From Gremmenia infestans (lineage: Eukaryota > Ascomycota > Leotiomycetes > Helotiales > Hamatocanthoscyphaceae), in the NCBI GenBank assembly GCA_032629725.1, contig JAFEVB010000007.1, forward strand, positions 2,108,001-2,172,000: DNA of 64,000 bases. The letters are read 5' to 3'. Below, in pieces: positions 1-10,043 of this stretch (within the stretch, counting starts at the first letter, position 1; each line of letters starts with the position of its first letter). Under the pieces are notes generated by a model that worked only from the letters and a program-made list of their open reading frames with translations, was not told the origin of the DNA and did no database searches. The translations under genes and the position numbers were made by a program.

Positions 1-158
1 TCATGGACAAGGTTGGGTTGGATACGGTTTATAATATTGAGAAGCATTATGTGGAGGAAAGGAAGCTGCCGGGTACAACGCTGGACTGGTTGAAAGCCAA
101 CTACCTCGACAAGGGCAATCTTGGAGATAAGAGCGGCAAGGGTTTATTGGCGAAATGA
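1..158 (+). CDS. 3-hydroxyacyl-CoA dehydrogenase-like protein, C-terminal end (partial)
   Basis: An open frame enters from the left edge (codons in phase with base 3) and stops at TGA 156-158. The roughly 51 visible residues contain VGLDTVYNIEKHY, then a lysine-rich stretch, and close with DKSGKGLLAK. The pattern 'GLDxVxxIExxY ... KGxxGxKSGxG' is the C-terminal helical domain of NAD-dependent 3-hydroxyacyl-CoA / 3-hydroxybutyryl-CoA dehydrogenases, which oxidise the beta-hydroxyl of acyl-CoA or related short substrates. The Rossmann domain and catalytic residues lie outside the window, so substrate and compartment cannot be judged. The terminal residues do not form a clear peroxisomal SKL-type signal. 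Family call fairly sure; exact enzyme unknown. Confidence 0.7.
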   Translation, partial: MDKVGLDTVYNIEKHYVEERKLPGTTLDWLKANYLDKGNLGDKSGKGLLAK

Positions 159-731
159 ATGCCATGTCAGGAATTTTGTAGTTATGGGGATTGTTAGAGG
201 AGATGAGAGATTTAGGTTGTCTTTTATTATTTACTTTGATGTACTATATACTGGAAATTCTATACTATTATATTGAAAACTAGAGCCCAGGTCTCATTTT
301 AGTTGCGATGAAGTTCCTCTCCAAGTTTCCAAATACTGAGATTATAATAGTCCATTTCCCATGCTTCGTTAGATATAATGAATCGAGGGGCTTTTTTTTT
401 CTACTACTCTTCAAAAATAGCCTAAACTTGTGCGAAAATCTAAAACTTGAGAAGGTTGTTTACCTCTCTGCAAATTGGATCATACAATTCTAATTTAGGA
501 TAATCAAGATAATTATACCTATAACCGAAGCTCTGTAAAATTCTGTTTCTAGGATAAACACACATTGAGGTCACAATTAGTAGATTTTAAGGAATCAGAC
601 AATTAACTTCTTTAAAAAGAAGCAATTACTGGTCATTCTAGCAAACATTGGATAATACAAGACACACCATACCAGTCTAATCCGTGTAATTTACGTAAAA
701 AGAAATTCCCGTCATCTTATATCGGTCCCAC
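159..731. other. Intergenic, 3' flanks of two convergent genes
   Basis: This AT-rich stretch lies between the dehydrogenase-like gene (+) and the P450 (-), which end towards each other. A 61-codon frame at 308-493 has no recognisable motif and sits in AT-rich sequence, so I do not call it. No repeat or RNA gene seen. Confidence 0.5.
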
Positions 732-2451
732 CTAGGCCTGCACACTTGGCTCAGGCCATGTCGTTCTCTTCTTCGCGCGGACGTACAGATTAACTGGCCG
801 AATCAACTGAAACTCAGGATCATACTCCACCGCTTCATCGCCGTCCTTTGAGAATTCATAGCGATAGACCAATTCGGGGATGAGGACCTTAACTTCAGCA
901 AGTGCCAAGTTGAAGCCGATGCACCCACGAGGACCAGTTGCAAAAGGCAGGTAAGAGCCGGCAGGTCGACTCTTGATTTCTTCTGAGTCCCACCGATCTG
1001 GGTCAAAACGTTGAGGATTGGTCCAGATCTTGTGGTTGGTGTGGATGGCGTGGATGGCAGGAATAATGACCTCGTTCTCAGGTAGGCGGTAACCTCCAGG
1101 AAGGATCACTTCCGTCTTTGACGTTCGACCAGGCTGGTAAGAAGGGTTGTGCAGTCGTTGGGTCTCCTTGACGAAAATTTCCAGGAAATGGAGACTACTA
1201 GAAAGCTCTGGAGTCCATTGAGTTTTCTCGTTGATACCATGGTCGACAAGCTCTTGCAATAGGCGCTCCTGATTTCCAGGATACGCTACCAAGCAGTACA
1301 ATAACCACGAAAGCAGCGAAGAAGTTGTGGTGAATCCGGCAGCAGAGATAACAACTATGTTCGAGTAGACCAAGTCGATAGGGAGCTTTTTCCCTTGATT
1401 GTCCACGGCGCGTAGAAGATAATCGAGGACGCACTTCGCATCAAGAGCAGCATCGTGAAGTGGAAGATCGCTTCCCGTAGTGAGCCGGCCGGTGTCCACC
1501 TGAACGGCTAACATTGCATACAGTTTCTTTCTCACTTCCCGTAGTCGCTGAGGATCTCCAAAGGGCAAACGTGCGTACCAGTCACCTCTGGATGTGACCT
1601 TTTTGTTTAATGCCAGCATTTCCGCTATCATCGACACCATCGGATGGATGGGTGAGTCAACTTCGTCCATCTGGTGCAGGTCAAAACCCAGAACGATTTT
1701 CCCAATGAACCCAGAGGCCAGCTTCAGCATATACTGATAGACATTCAAGGACTCGTTTCGTACATCGAGCTCATCGAACACCTTGAAGCAGTCGCGGACA
1801 CAATCTTGCATCAAGGGTGTGTAATGGCGTACGGCTTTCGGACTCATGCACGGTGGAATGAACTTGTGACCCGCCGCCCAGTTCGCAGTCTCGGTGTCGC
1901 CCAAGAACAGGGCAGTGTTGTCCTTCAGTGCATATAGTGGGTGGTTAGGCGTGATTTTCTTGGTGAAAAATTGAGACTCTGAGAAAGCCAGTAGGCCAAT
2001 GGCAGGATCGTTTGTAAGATAGGTCGTCTTGCCCATGTTGGTAGTCTTGATCACGGAGCCATACTTCTTGAACAGTCTGTCATGGTTGCCCAAGTGATCG
2101 GGAAATATTTCGTAGAAGCTTCCCACTGCCGGAAGGCCATCGGGGCCTTGAATTTGCCTGACTCCATGGCCATCCAGTGTGACTCCCACGGGCTCAGGGT
2201 TGCTCAAAATCTCGCCCAGGTGCTCCAAAACTCGTTCTTTGTTTTGGAATCCAATTTCTAGATACTGAGGTTAGTATTTCCTCATATTCACTGTCCAGAA
2301 TTTATTGATCTCACATACCCTGCTTTCCGGCAACTTGAAAGAAGTCAGCAACTGTCTTTTGGAGAGATTTCAGATCGTCCTTCTCGCTGAGGATAATGGC
2401 CCTGGCAGTGGCAGGATTATCGTTGACCAGATAAAAGCTTTGAGTGGCCAT
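732..2451 (-). CDS. Cytochrome P450 without membrane anchor, two exons
   Basis: Haem-thiolate monooxygenase of about 552 residues. Exon 1 is 2451-2319 and exon 2 is 2257-732; the intron starts GTATGT and ends TAG, and the frame joins exactly (133 + 1526 nt). The haem loop FATGPRGCIGF lies near residue 477 and supplies the cysteine ligand. The K-helix ExxR is in ETQRLHNP near 407, and the I-helix reads AAGFTTTSS near 349. The usual acidic residue before the I-helix threonine is missing; as I recall, that is normal for this fungal subgroup. The first 45 residues are charged, with no hydrophobic anchor, unlike microsomal P450s, so the enzyme is probably soluble. The P450 body resembles the CYP102/CYP505 type (inference). 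It is divergent to the b5/b5-reductase fusion 741 bp away, a plausible electron donor. Substrate unknown. Confidence 0.9.
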
Positions 2452-3192
2452 GATTCAGAACAGCAAGGTTTGAGTTATTCAATGAGATCGAGTGAGTGAG
2501 TAGATGACTACCGAATGAAAAGGGATTATATGTATATGCTCGCGTACATCAATACGTGATGACTTCCACGTGATATCAACACTCGCCTCCCAGGGCCGGG
2601 TTCTAACGGGATCTCTACAGCAGGGAGGAAGCGAGCGGCAAAAGATAATTCGCGCGGACATTTTCAAGTTGAGATCCCAGCTTTAGGATGGGAATTCTCC
2701 TTCCCGCGTTCCCGCGGCTTTATTTTTAAGCTTCTACGGAGAAAAGCAAGAAAGACCCTTGCTCACCCTGAAATAGATACAGGACCGGAGATAGATAGAT
2801 ACTCGTAACGGAGAAAAGAAGCCAATGGAGTTGCTTGCATTTGCTCTCGAATCAACCTCGGATTACTAGGACTAGGAGCCGCATTCAGGGAAATGAAGGA
2901 CATCGATCTACCCGCACCGGGACTGAAGAAGGAAAAAAGCGCATCCATCATGCTTGCCAATTGCCACAGAGTTTGTTTGGTTCCCAGCCCGGCAGTTCAA
3001 TACCATCCCCTGCTTGCTGAGAGAAGTTAGAATACATATAATTACACACTCGGTATAGGCTTCTCCTTTAGACCTTCAGATCTCTTTCATCATTATTTGC
3101 ACATCCATACGCACATACGCATGGGACTGTTTCTGTGCTGAAAGACAACACATTCTGCATCATTTCCCATCATATCCGTTCCGTTGTTCAGA
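2452..3192. promoter_or_regulatory. Shared divergent promoter region, P450 / b5-reductase fusion
   Basis: 741 bp separate the start codons of two divergently transcribed redox genes. The stretch holds an AT-rich TATA-like segment around 2719-2729 and GA/CT-rich leaders on both sides, with no convincing gene. Co-regulation is inferred from the arrangement alone. Confidence 0.45.
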
Positions 3193-4722
3193 ATGGCAAA
3201 GACCTTTACCCGAGAGGAAGTTGAGGCGCACAAAAAGCCCGACGATCTATGGATTGTGATCCACAACAAAGGTCTGTTCACTGTATTCTCAAACGAAACA
3301 CAAGATGTGAGAACTCTCTGCTCACTTTTGGTCTATAGTCTACGATGTATCAGCATACCGTGAAGAGCATCCGGGAGGTGCACAACTTTTGATCGATGTA
3401 GGAGGGATCGACGCCACTGAGGCCTACGAAGATGTTGGTCATTCCGATGATGCAAGAGATTTATTAGATCCCCTTCTTATAGGAGAACTATCCAAAGAGG
3501 TAGCATGCCTTGCGATTGCAATAGATGTCCAGAAAGATTGCTGATGTCGCAACAGGAAGCCCATGAGGTTGTCGAGACCTACCGTCCCATTTTCGAAGTC
3601 GTTTCTACTGTCAATGAACTTCGTACGACTAGTGGGGGTTCGTCGGTGCTGGGCACAGCTGCTATTGCCGTTTTGGTTATAATTGGTGGGGGAACGGCTC
3701 TATACTTTGGAAAATCGCTGAAGAGCATTCCAACCTTGTCTCTCGATCAACTCAGAGGTCAACTCGGAGGGCTGCCGGTATCTCGAGCCACATTCGCGTC
3801 GGGTGGATTTTGGAAGGGATTCGCAACGGCCGCAATGGTCAGTAGTGTGACAGCAGCGGGAGGAATCCACCACCTGGGAAAAATGATGGAGGTTCAAAAG
3901 GATTTCCAGAAGTACGCTCCCCACAAGGCCATGTCCATTCAGATACACGTCCGAAAAGCAGCCTCGGCCGAGCCTGTGCTGCATCCTCAGAAGTACCGAA
4001 AGTTCCCACTGATACGCAAGGATGTATTATCACCAAATGTATACCGATTTGTATTCAAACTTCCCAAACCACGAGATGTCCTTGGTCTACCGACAGGCCA
4101 ACATGTTGCTATTCGTACGGAAATCAATGGAAAGATGGTCAGCCGGTCCTACACGCCTGTATCAAACAATTCCGACCTTGGTCGCATCGAGCTAGTCGTC
4201 AAAGTGTACCCGGGCGGTCTAATAACCAACTATCTCGCCAATCTGGAGCTGAACGACCTTGTTGAATTTCGCGGTCCCAAGGGCGCCATGAAGTACCACA
4301 GCGGCCTCTGCAAGAGCCTCGGCATGATTGCTGGCGGCACTGGGATCACACCCATGTACCAGTTGATTCGCGCCATCTGCGAAGATCCGAAAGACAACAC
4401 TAAGATCAGCCTCATTTACGGCAATCAGACGGAAGGCGATATCCTGCTTCGCGAGGAATTGGACGGTTTCCAAAGCAAGTTTCCGGAAAAATTCGGTGTG
4501 TGGTACATGTTGAACACTGCACCTCCTGGATGGAAGTACGGTCAGGGTTTTGTTAGCAAAGATACGATAAAGGAGAAATTGGCTGCACCTTCATCCGACT
4601 CGAAAGTGCATCTCTGCGGCCCGCCTGGAATGATCAATGCCATGAAGAAGAACTTGATCGAATTGGGCTTCCAGGCTCCAGGCCCCATCAGCAAAGCAGA
4701 CGATCAGATATTCATGTTTTAG
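3193..4722 (+). CDS. Cytochrome b5 - NADH-cytochrome b5 reductase fusion, three exons
   Basis: Single-chain electron-transfer protein of about 468 residues. Exons are 3193-3271, 3339-3499 and 3556-4722 (79 + 161 + 1167 nt, in frame). Residues 1-80 form a cytochrome b5 haem domain with EEHPGG and a second axial histidine in VGHSDD. A hydrophobic segment at about 111-133 (LGTAAIAVLVIIGGG) should anchor the protein. From about 225 comes a ferredoxin-NADP reductase-type domain with the FAD motif RSYTPVSN (276), the NAD-binding GGTGITPM (340) and CGPPGM (434). It should pass electrons from NADH through FAD to its own b5 haem and on to a partner such as a P450, desaturase or hydroxylase. Intron 1 uses the weak donor GTCTGT and intron 2 the unusual GTAGCA. 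The divergent P450 is the obvious candidate acceptor. Confidence 0.9.
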
Positions 4723-5370
4723 TAACGTCCTTTATACCGCTGGCGCACATGAAAATTGGAAGGGAATCTCTTTGATATGGTCTCCTTTTCACTAAGCAGT
4801 TACATAGAGCTGTAATTTATAGAAATTGAATGTAGTCTTAGAATATTTTGAGCAAAAGGAGACGCCCTCTCTCTCTCGTGTTCGTACTAGTAGCGTTCTG
4901 TGGCCCTGACGCGCTCGCCCTTGACTAGGTTTTATGTTATCGGCATCGGGCGTGCTATGTGGGAGGAAAGGAAATGCGAAGTTTATGATCTGGTCTCAGG
5001 AGTCGAGACTCAATGGAAAGAGTAGAGAGAAGCACGGGCATAGATCATAATGCTGGTGAGACCATGGACTTGTCCGCGACGAATAAGAATTGGAGGGTCA
5101 TTAGTTGATGTAACGAGTTCTTTGCAATCGAGGAAAAAGATTATGTGTTCTTCTAATACTTCTCTATGATCTCATCGTGATGCTTGGTTGGGGAGTCAAT
5201 GGTCAGTGAATCCGCTAGTATAAAGACGTCAAAGCTGGGGTTTGAAAGAGAATGAAAGCATACACTATGCCAATGATTTGAAATCGTCAGCAGATCAGAA
5301 TTCACTTTCCCGTCGTATGTTACTTCCGTCCAGTTGTGCTCCAGGAAGTCTTTAGGCTTGGACTACGGTC
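4723..5370. other. Intergenic, 3' flank of the reductase gene
   Basis: Mixed-composition sequence without a convincing open frame on either strand. No repeat or RNA gene recognised. Confidence 0.4.
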
Positions 5371-5597
5371 GCTTCAGCTCATTGGGAGAGCCTATGGATT
5401 CCTACTGTGAATTGCCTAGATACACCGGGATATAGAAGGTCCTACTTACTAATAATGGAAACTATAAGAGGGTGAATCGAAAAAGTTTCATTACAATTGC
5501 CCTAACCCTTGCTGCAGTCGCAGCAGGGTTCTTTGCTTGCAACGCCGGTCCTGTGACCAATCTTCAATTCCGCATACCGATTTCCACTAAATGTAAG
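5371..5597 (+). pseudogene. Relic exon with a transmembrane or signal-type segment
   Basis: One reading frame from about 5358 to 5597 looks coding: it carries GRFSSLGEPMDSYCELPRY, then a TAG stop near 5435, then basic residues (NYKRVNRKS) followed by the hydrophobic run FITIALTLAAVAAGFFAC. It ends at a good donor, GTAAGT, at 5594. The layout of a short polar N-terminus plus one membrane segment resembles the first exon of small fungal type II membrane proteins (UstYa/DUF3328-like), but no diagnostic motif is left. The in-frame stop and the AT-rich decay after the donor argue that the gene is dead. It could instead be a young gene fragment; family uncertain. Confidence 0.35.
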
Positions 5598-7300
5598 TGA
5601 CTTGAGACTTTTTTATCCCTAATGCTCTTAATTTTACCTCAGCTTATAAACTTTATCTATTCTTTTAGAAAGCATTAGACTCTACGGTCAATTCAAACTA
5701 TGGCGTTAGATACCTCATTTATTCAAATCTTGCGACGAAGTTGATTAACTGAATTCCCCGTCCTATATTCACTATCTTAATAGTACAGCAGACTTCAAAT
5801 CGATGGTGTTTAGTCCTTACTATATTAGCGTTTACAATATCATTTTACTAGAATGCACTTATAATCTTCTACCTTTATGATTAAACATAGTTATAGTGCT
5901 AAACATATTATATAATTGAGGAATATATAGGAGAATCAGAAGCACAAAGAATAGGTAGAAAATTCATTTTCTATACGTACTCTAGAAAACTCCAACATGG
6001 TATAAAAGACCTCCTATTCCTTCCTAAATCTAAAGATCACATAGAATAAAAGGCCTATTCAAACAGAATCATGTCGGGACCGGTGTCTGCAGGCGGTTTA
6101 ATATAGAAGAAGCGCATGAAAGCAATGTCTGTTTTTAAAGATATGTGACTTAAGAAACAAATCGCAGGAACGAGCATAATTCAACCGTCTACATCTTGCC
6201 GTTAAGTCTTGCTTCACGTTCCTAGATATCCGACGAAGACTCTTATTTTCAAAAAATGGATAATACCTTACAGCTTCCTGGAATCAAATATGACGCCAGC
6301 CATAGGTATCAACCCGGTTTTAAATTAGACACTTACCTTACACCGCGCACAATGGCAATGTGATCTCTCAGAAGGCCTTATCGCTATTATTCTCTAAGTT
6401 CTTACTAGCAACTTTCACTTTATACCTAGTAAACCAGATGTGAGTGCGGAGTAAGCTGACCGGGAAATGAATGCATAGTTGCAAAGCGCTAGGCATAAAA
6501 GTGCCACAAAGCCAACGGCTATGAAACTGATTATGAATGGCTGCTCATATAAATTTGAAATTTGACATATACACTCTGGTAAAAGCAAGGAACCGAAATT
6601 ATCTTACTTTATATAATCCTACCAAGTTCCTGAAAACAAGCTACTCCACACTAATTCAAAGCAGTAAGATCTAAGTCGTACTTGAGCGGCGGAGTTGCGC
6701 ATGCAACCTTATAGCGAATCTATTTCTTGAATGTAGGACAAGACGTTCTCTTCCCTGCCTACATACTATATTGCTTCACTGCCACAGATACCAGTCATGG
6801 AATTCATACTGTCGTCAAGACTTATTTTACACCAGAAGATCCGATGATATTATAGTGAAGTTGAGTTCGTGAAGAGTATCATATAGATTAAAGTCGCCAC
6901 GGCGGTATATAATCCCATCACACGACTCGTGTGGTGTGCGTAGATAGCGACTTATATCAAAGAGCGGACATGTAACCCTAGGTATATCCTTATTAAGTTT
7001 CAAGAATCTGAAATGTGCTTTTATATATTATTCACCTACACCCACACCTATACTCCTAGTCCCACGCGCTCCACTCTACTCCGCAATCCTTTAAAGTAAA
7101 TCTCTTACACCTAGCATAATACTAGAGAGATTTAAAAGTATATAAACAACCTCTTCTCTAAACTAAGAAGTCAACGAAAATCAACTGCTGTACGCCAGGC
7201 AATTCAGAGAGTATGGAATCGGCACATAGCTCTCTATTGAAGGATATGCGTTCTTCCTAGAAAAGAAAACTCATATCTCGTAGAGGATTAATTTTCATCA
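5598..7300. other. AT-rich gene-free island
   Basis: About 1.7 kb with strong TA bias, dense stops in all frames and many TATA/TTAA strings. It looks like decayed repeat sequence, possibly mutated by RIP (C:G to T:A). No terminal repeats or transposase motif can be read. Confidence 0.45.
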
Positions 7301-8543
7301 CAGGAAAACGGGTGCTGAATAGTGAATGCGAGGTGGAGATTGCTGTCAAGAAACTTCTTGCTGTCACAAAATTGCAACATTCAAAGGAGCAATAGTAAGG
7401 AAAACGAACCCGCATCCCGCCTTTACATCTACTCAACCTATTATAGCAAGAACGGGCAAAAGATGCACAAGGACTGATTACCTACCCAACCACCTACACA
7501 TCAACGTTCTTAAGCTTGAGCCAAAGCTGGCTTCTGCAACTACCCTTTCCCAGCTTAACGGAGCTTGCAAGGTGTCTTTCATACACCCACAACCCCACTT
7601 GTTTTCGCCTTTAATTTCCAAGCAATCCCAGATACCTTTCCTTTCAAGGAAGTGAATAATCCTCAACTTATCCACAACTCCCCTCCGCAAAGAAGCAGCA
7701 TGAAATTCGACTGACTATAATCCCCTCCCCTTCTACCCTAGAGAACGCATCCAACCAAAATAAAACCGTTAAGTGTTAATGCTATCACCTTGAGATATCC
7801 TCCGTATTATATTTCACAATCACAACCATAATCATGCTACACGTACCTGCTACCTACCTATACCCGCCTTCCTCCCTCCTCCCTTACATCGAACCAGATT
7901 CCTGCACTATCGCCCACCTATCCAAGACGTCCATTCATTAATTCATTTATTCATACTTGCTGTCAAGCAAATATTTTATTCATTCATTCAAAGAAACACC
8001 CTACGAATAACCCCCCCCACCATACTATCATAACCCCCATCTCGAATCCAGGAATCCCTTCCTTCCTTCCCTACCTATGAGAGAGAAGACCAAACAAACA
8101 GTCTCCAGAAGAACCACGCATATAAATAATGCTGTAGACCACAGAAACGGTTTAATGTGAGATACCGGACTGCTTGTGAGGTGAGAGAGAGAGATCCGGG
8201 CGAGTTTTATAGCCACGCCGAATAATGTTTATTCAGCACTAGCTAAGCCAAGCTAAGCTAGAGACTAAAAAGACCAGGGGTTGAAAGTGAGAAAGCTTGC
8301 TTGTTTATTTCATAATATACCTATCTATCTATTGATCCATCTCTCATCTCTTGTAATCCAAACCCATCCTAATAAAATCCTGCGGTCCATCTCTTTATTC
8401 TATACCTCTAGAGTTTAAACCCAGCCATCTCTCTAGATAGACACTTCTTTCTCGACAAAGGCATCCATCCAATCCTAAACTCCAAGAATAAGATCTAATC
8501 CAACCCAACCTGTTCCCATCCATCTATTCTCCCTTCTAAAAAT
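7301..8543. other. Intergenic, 3' flank of the LRR-kinase gene
   Basis: C/T- and A-rich simple sequence, including short ATTCATT repeats near 7930-7995. A 109-codon frame at 7326-7655 has a composition matching the background and no motif, so it is not called. Confidence 0.4.
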
Positions 8544-10043
8544 CTAAATGCCCTCCAGCTCCTCCACAACCTCCCTAAAACTAGGTCTCCCCATAACAAC
8601 AGGATCGCAACACCGCCAATGCAGCGCATTCAGCGCCTCAACAGCCATCGCATCTTTCTCGCTCATCCAATCCTCTTCCCCTCCACCCACATCATGCACA
8701 ACCAACCCCAACAAATCCTCCACCAAATGCCCAAAACCCAACACCTCCAACCGTTCCAACGCCCCCTCCCCACCCACCTCTCCCTCCGTCCCATAAACTG
8801 TAGCGGCCCCAAAATCCCCCAACAGTGCATGTCCAGTCCCCCTCTCCAGCAAAATATTATGCGCATACAGATCCCCATGCATAATACCCCTAGCATGCAG
8901 ATGCGCGGCCGCGCTCGCGATACCCCTCAGGATGCCCTTCACGAGCTCGAGGCTAAACACCGTGTTTGCCGGGAAACTGTCCCGTGTGCACGAGTCCAGA
9001 CTCGGTGGCAGGCCGAGATTGGTGTAGGTGGGCGGGATGAGCTGGAGCACGAGCCCGGTGCGTGCGCCGGCGCCGGTGAGGAGGCCGAGAGGGTCGATGA
9101 GGTTGGGGTGGCGGCCGGCCGTTATGGTGGCGTGCATTTCGTCAAGGGGCGAGCCGTCGCTGGTGAGGGCGCCTTTGAAGACTTTTACGGCGACGGGTAG
9201 ATCTACGGCTGGGGTTTTGGCTTGGTCGGGGGATGGGGATGGGGATGGGGAAGAAGAGCGTTTCCATATGCCTTTGGAGATGACACCACTGGCACCCTCT
9301 CCAAGCACATGTTGAATCTCCAAATCCTCCCACGCAATGTCCTCCAATACCGTCTTATCCACTCCACTTCCATTTCCACTTCCACCTCCACCTCCCCCAA
9401 CCAAACACGGATTCCCCGCCCAACTCAAAAAGCTCAACTCCGGCAACCCCCACACCCACTCCGGGACCTCCCCCAACTGATTCCCACTAACCCTCAACAG
9501 CCCCAACTTCCTACACCTGCTCATCTCCTGCGGCAGCCCCCTCAGTCGATTCCCCGCCAGCATGCATTTCTGCAACCCCGCACACCGTCCAATACTCTCC
9601 GGGAGCTCCTCCAGGCAATTATCCGTAAGAATCAACCACCTCAGTTTCCGCGGGAACGCGTTCTCAGGTATAGACACCATTTTGTTGGATTTGAACGCTA
9701 CCATTTCCAGGGACCGGCATTGGGACAGGGCGGCGGGGAAGACGGTGAAGGCGCACGAGGAGAAGAAGGCGATTTTCAGCTTGTGCAGGCGGGAGATGGA
9801 GGCCGGGAGGTGGGAGAGCGAGGGGTTGTTGGAGAGGTCGAGGTGCGTGAGCGTGTCGAAGGGGGCGAGGAGTGGGAGGGGGAAGGTGAGCAGGGTGCCG
9901 GTGGAGATTTTGATCTTGGTGGTGCCTTTTGAGATGGTGAGGATTTGCTGGGATTTGGATTCGGCTTCGGGGTCGGAGGGGGGTTTCGTGTGCGTAGGGA
10001 GGGGAGCGTGAGTAGGTGTAGGAGTAGGAGTATTGACCGTCAT
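8544..10043 (-). CDS. Leucine-rich-repeat protein kinase, cytoplasmic
   Basis: Intronless gene of 499 residues. Residues about 45-215 hold six to seven LRRs of the LPxSIxxLxxL type (for example LTHLDLSNNPSLSHLP, LRWLILTDNCLEELP, CMLAGNRLRGLP). A glycine/serine linker follows. A protein kinase domain runs from about 240: G-loop GEGASG, VAVK lysine, catalytic loop HGDLYAHNILL (D in place of the usual HRD context) and metal-binding DFGAA. No signal peptide or membrane helix is seen, so this is not a plant-type receptor kinase. The order LRR-then-kinase and the phrases MVAFKSN, LRWLILTDN and HGDLYAHNIL match, as far as I recall, a kinase family of proteobacteria also found in some fungi, suggesting old horizontal transfer. 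Coding sequence is GC-rich. Substrate and role unknown. Confidence 0.88.
   Translation of the reverse strand: MTVNTPTPTPTHAPLPTHTKPPSDPEAESKSQQILTISKGTTKIKISTGTLLTFPLPLLAPFDTLTHLDLSNNPSLSHLPASISRLHKLKIAFFSSCAFTVFPAALSQCRSLEMVAFKSNKMVSIPENAFPRKLRWLILTDNCLEELPESIGRCAGLQKCMLAGNRLRGLPQEMSRCRKLGLLRVSGNQLGEVPEWVWGLPELSFLSWAGNPCLVGGGGGGSGNGSGVDKTVLEDIAWEDLEIQHVLGEGASGVISKGIWKRSSSPSPSPSPDQAKTPAVDLPVAVKVFKGALTSDGSPLDEMHATITAGRHPNLIDPLGLLTGAGARTGLVLQLIPPTYTNLGLPPSLDSCTRDSFPANTVFSLELVKGILRGIASAAAHLHARGIMHGDLYAHNILLERGTGHALLGDFGAATVYGTEGEVGGEGALERLEVLGFGHLVEDLLGLVVHDVGGGEEDWMSEKDAMAVEALNALHWRCCDPVVMGRPSFREVVEELEGI

Noticed and set aside
5364..5392. tRNA-like D-arm (GCTTCAGCTCATTGGGAGAG)
   Set aside because: No matching anticodon stem, B box or acceptor stem follows; the same bases fit a coding relic better.
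7326..7655. 109-codon plus frame
   Set aside because: No motif, background composition and no supporting neighbours or splice sites.
9222..9932. 236-codon plus frame opposite the LRR-kinase
   Set aside because: Antisense shadow of a GC-rich gene; the product is low complexity (Pro/Gln, then Gly/Glu) without motif.
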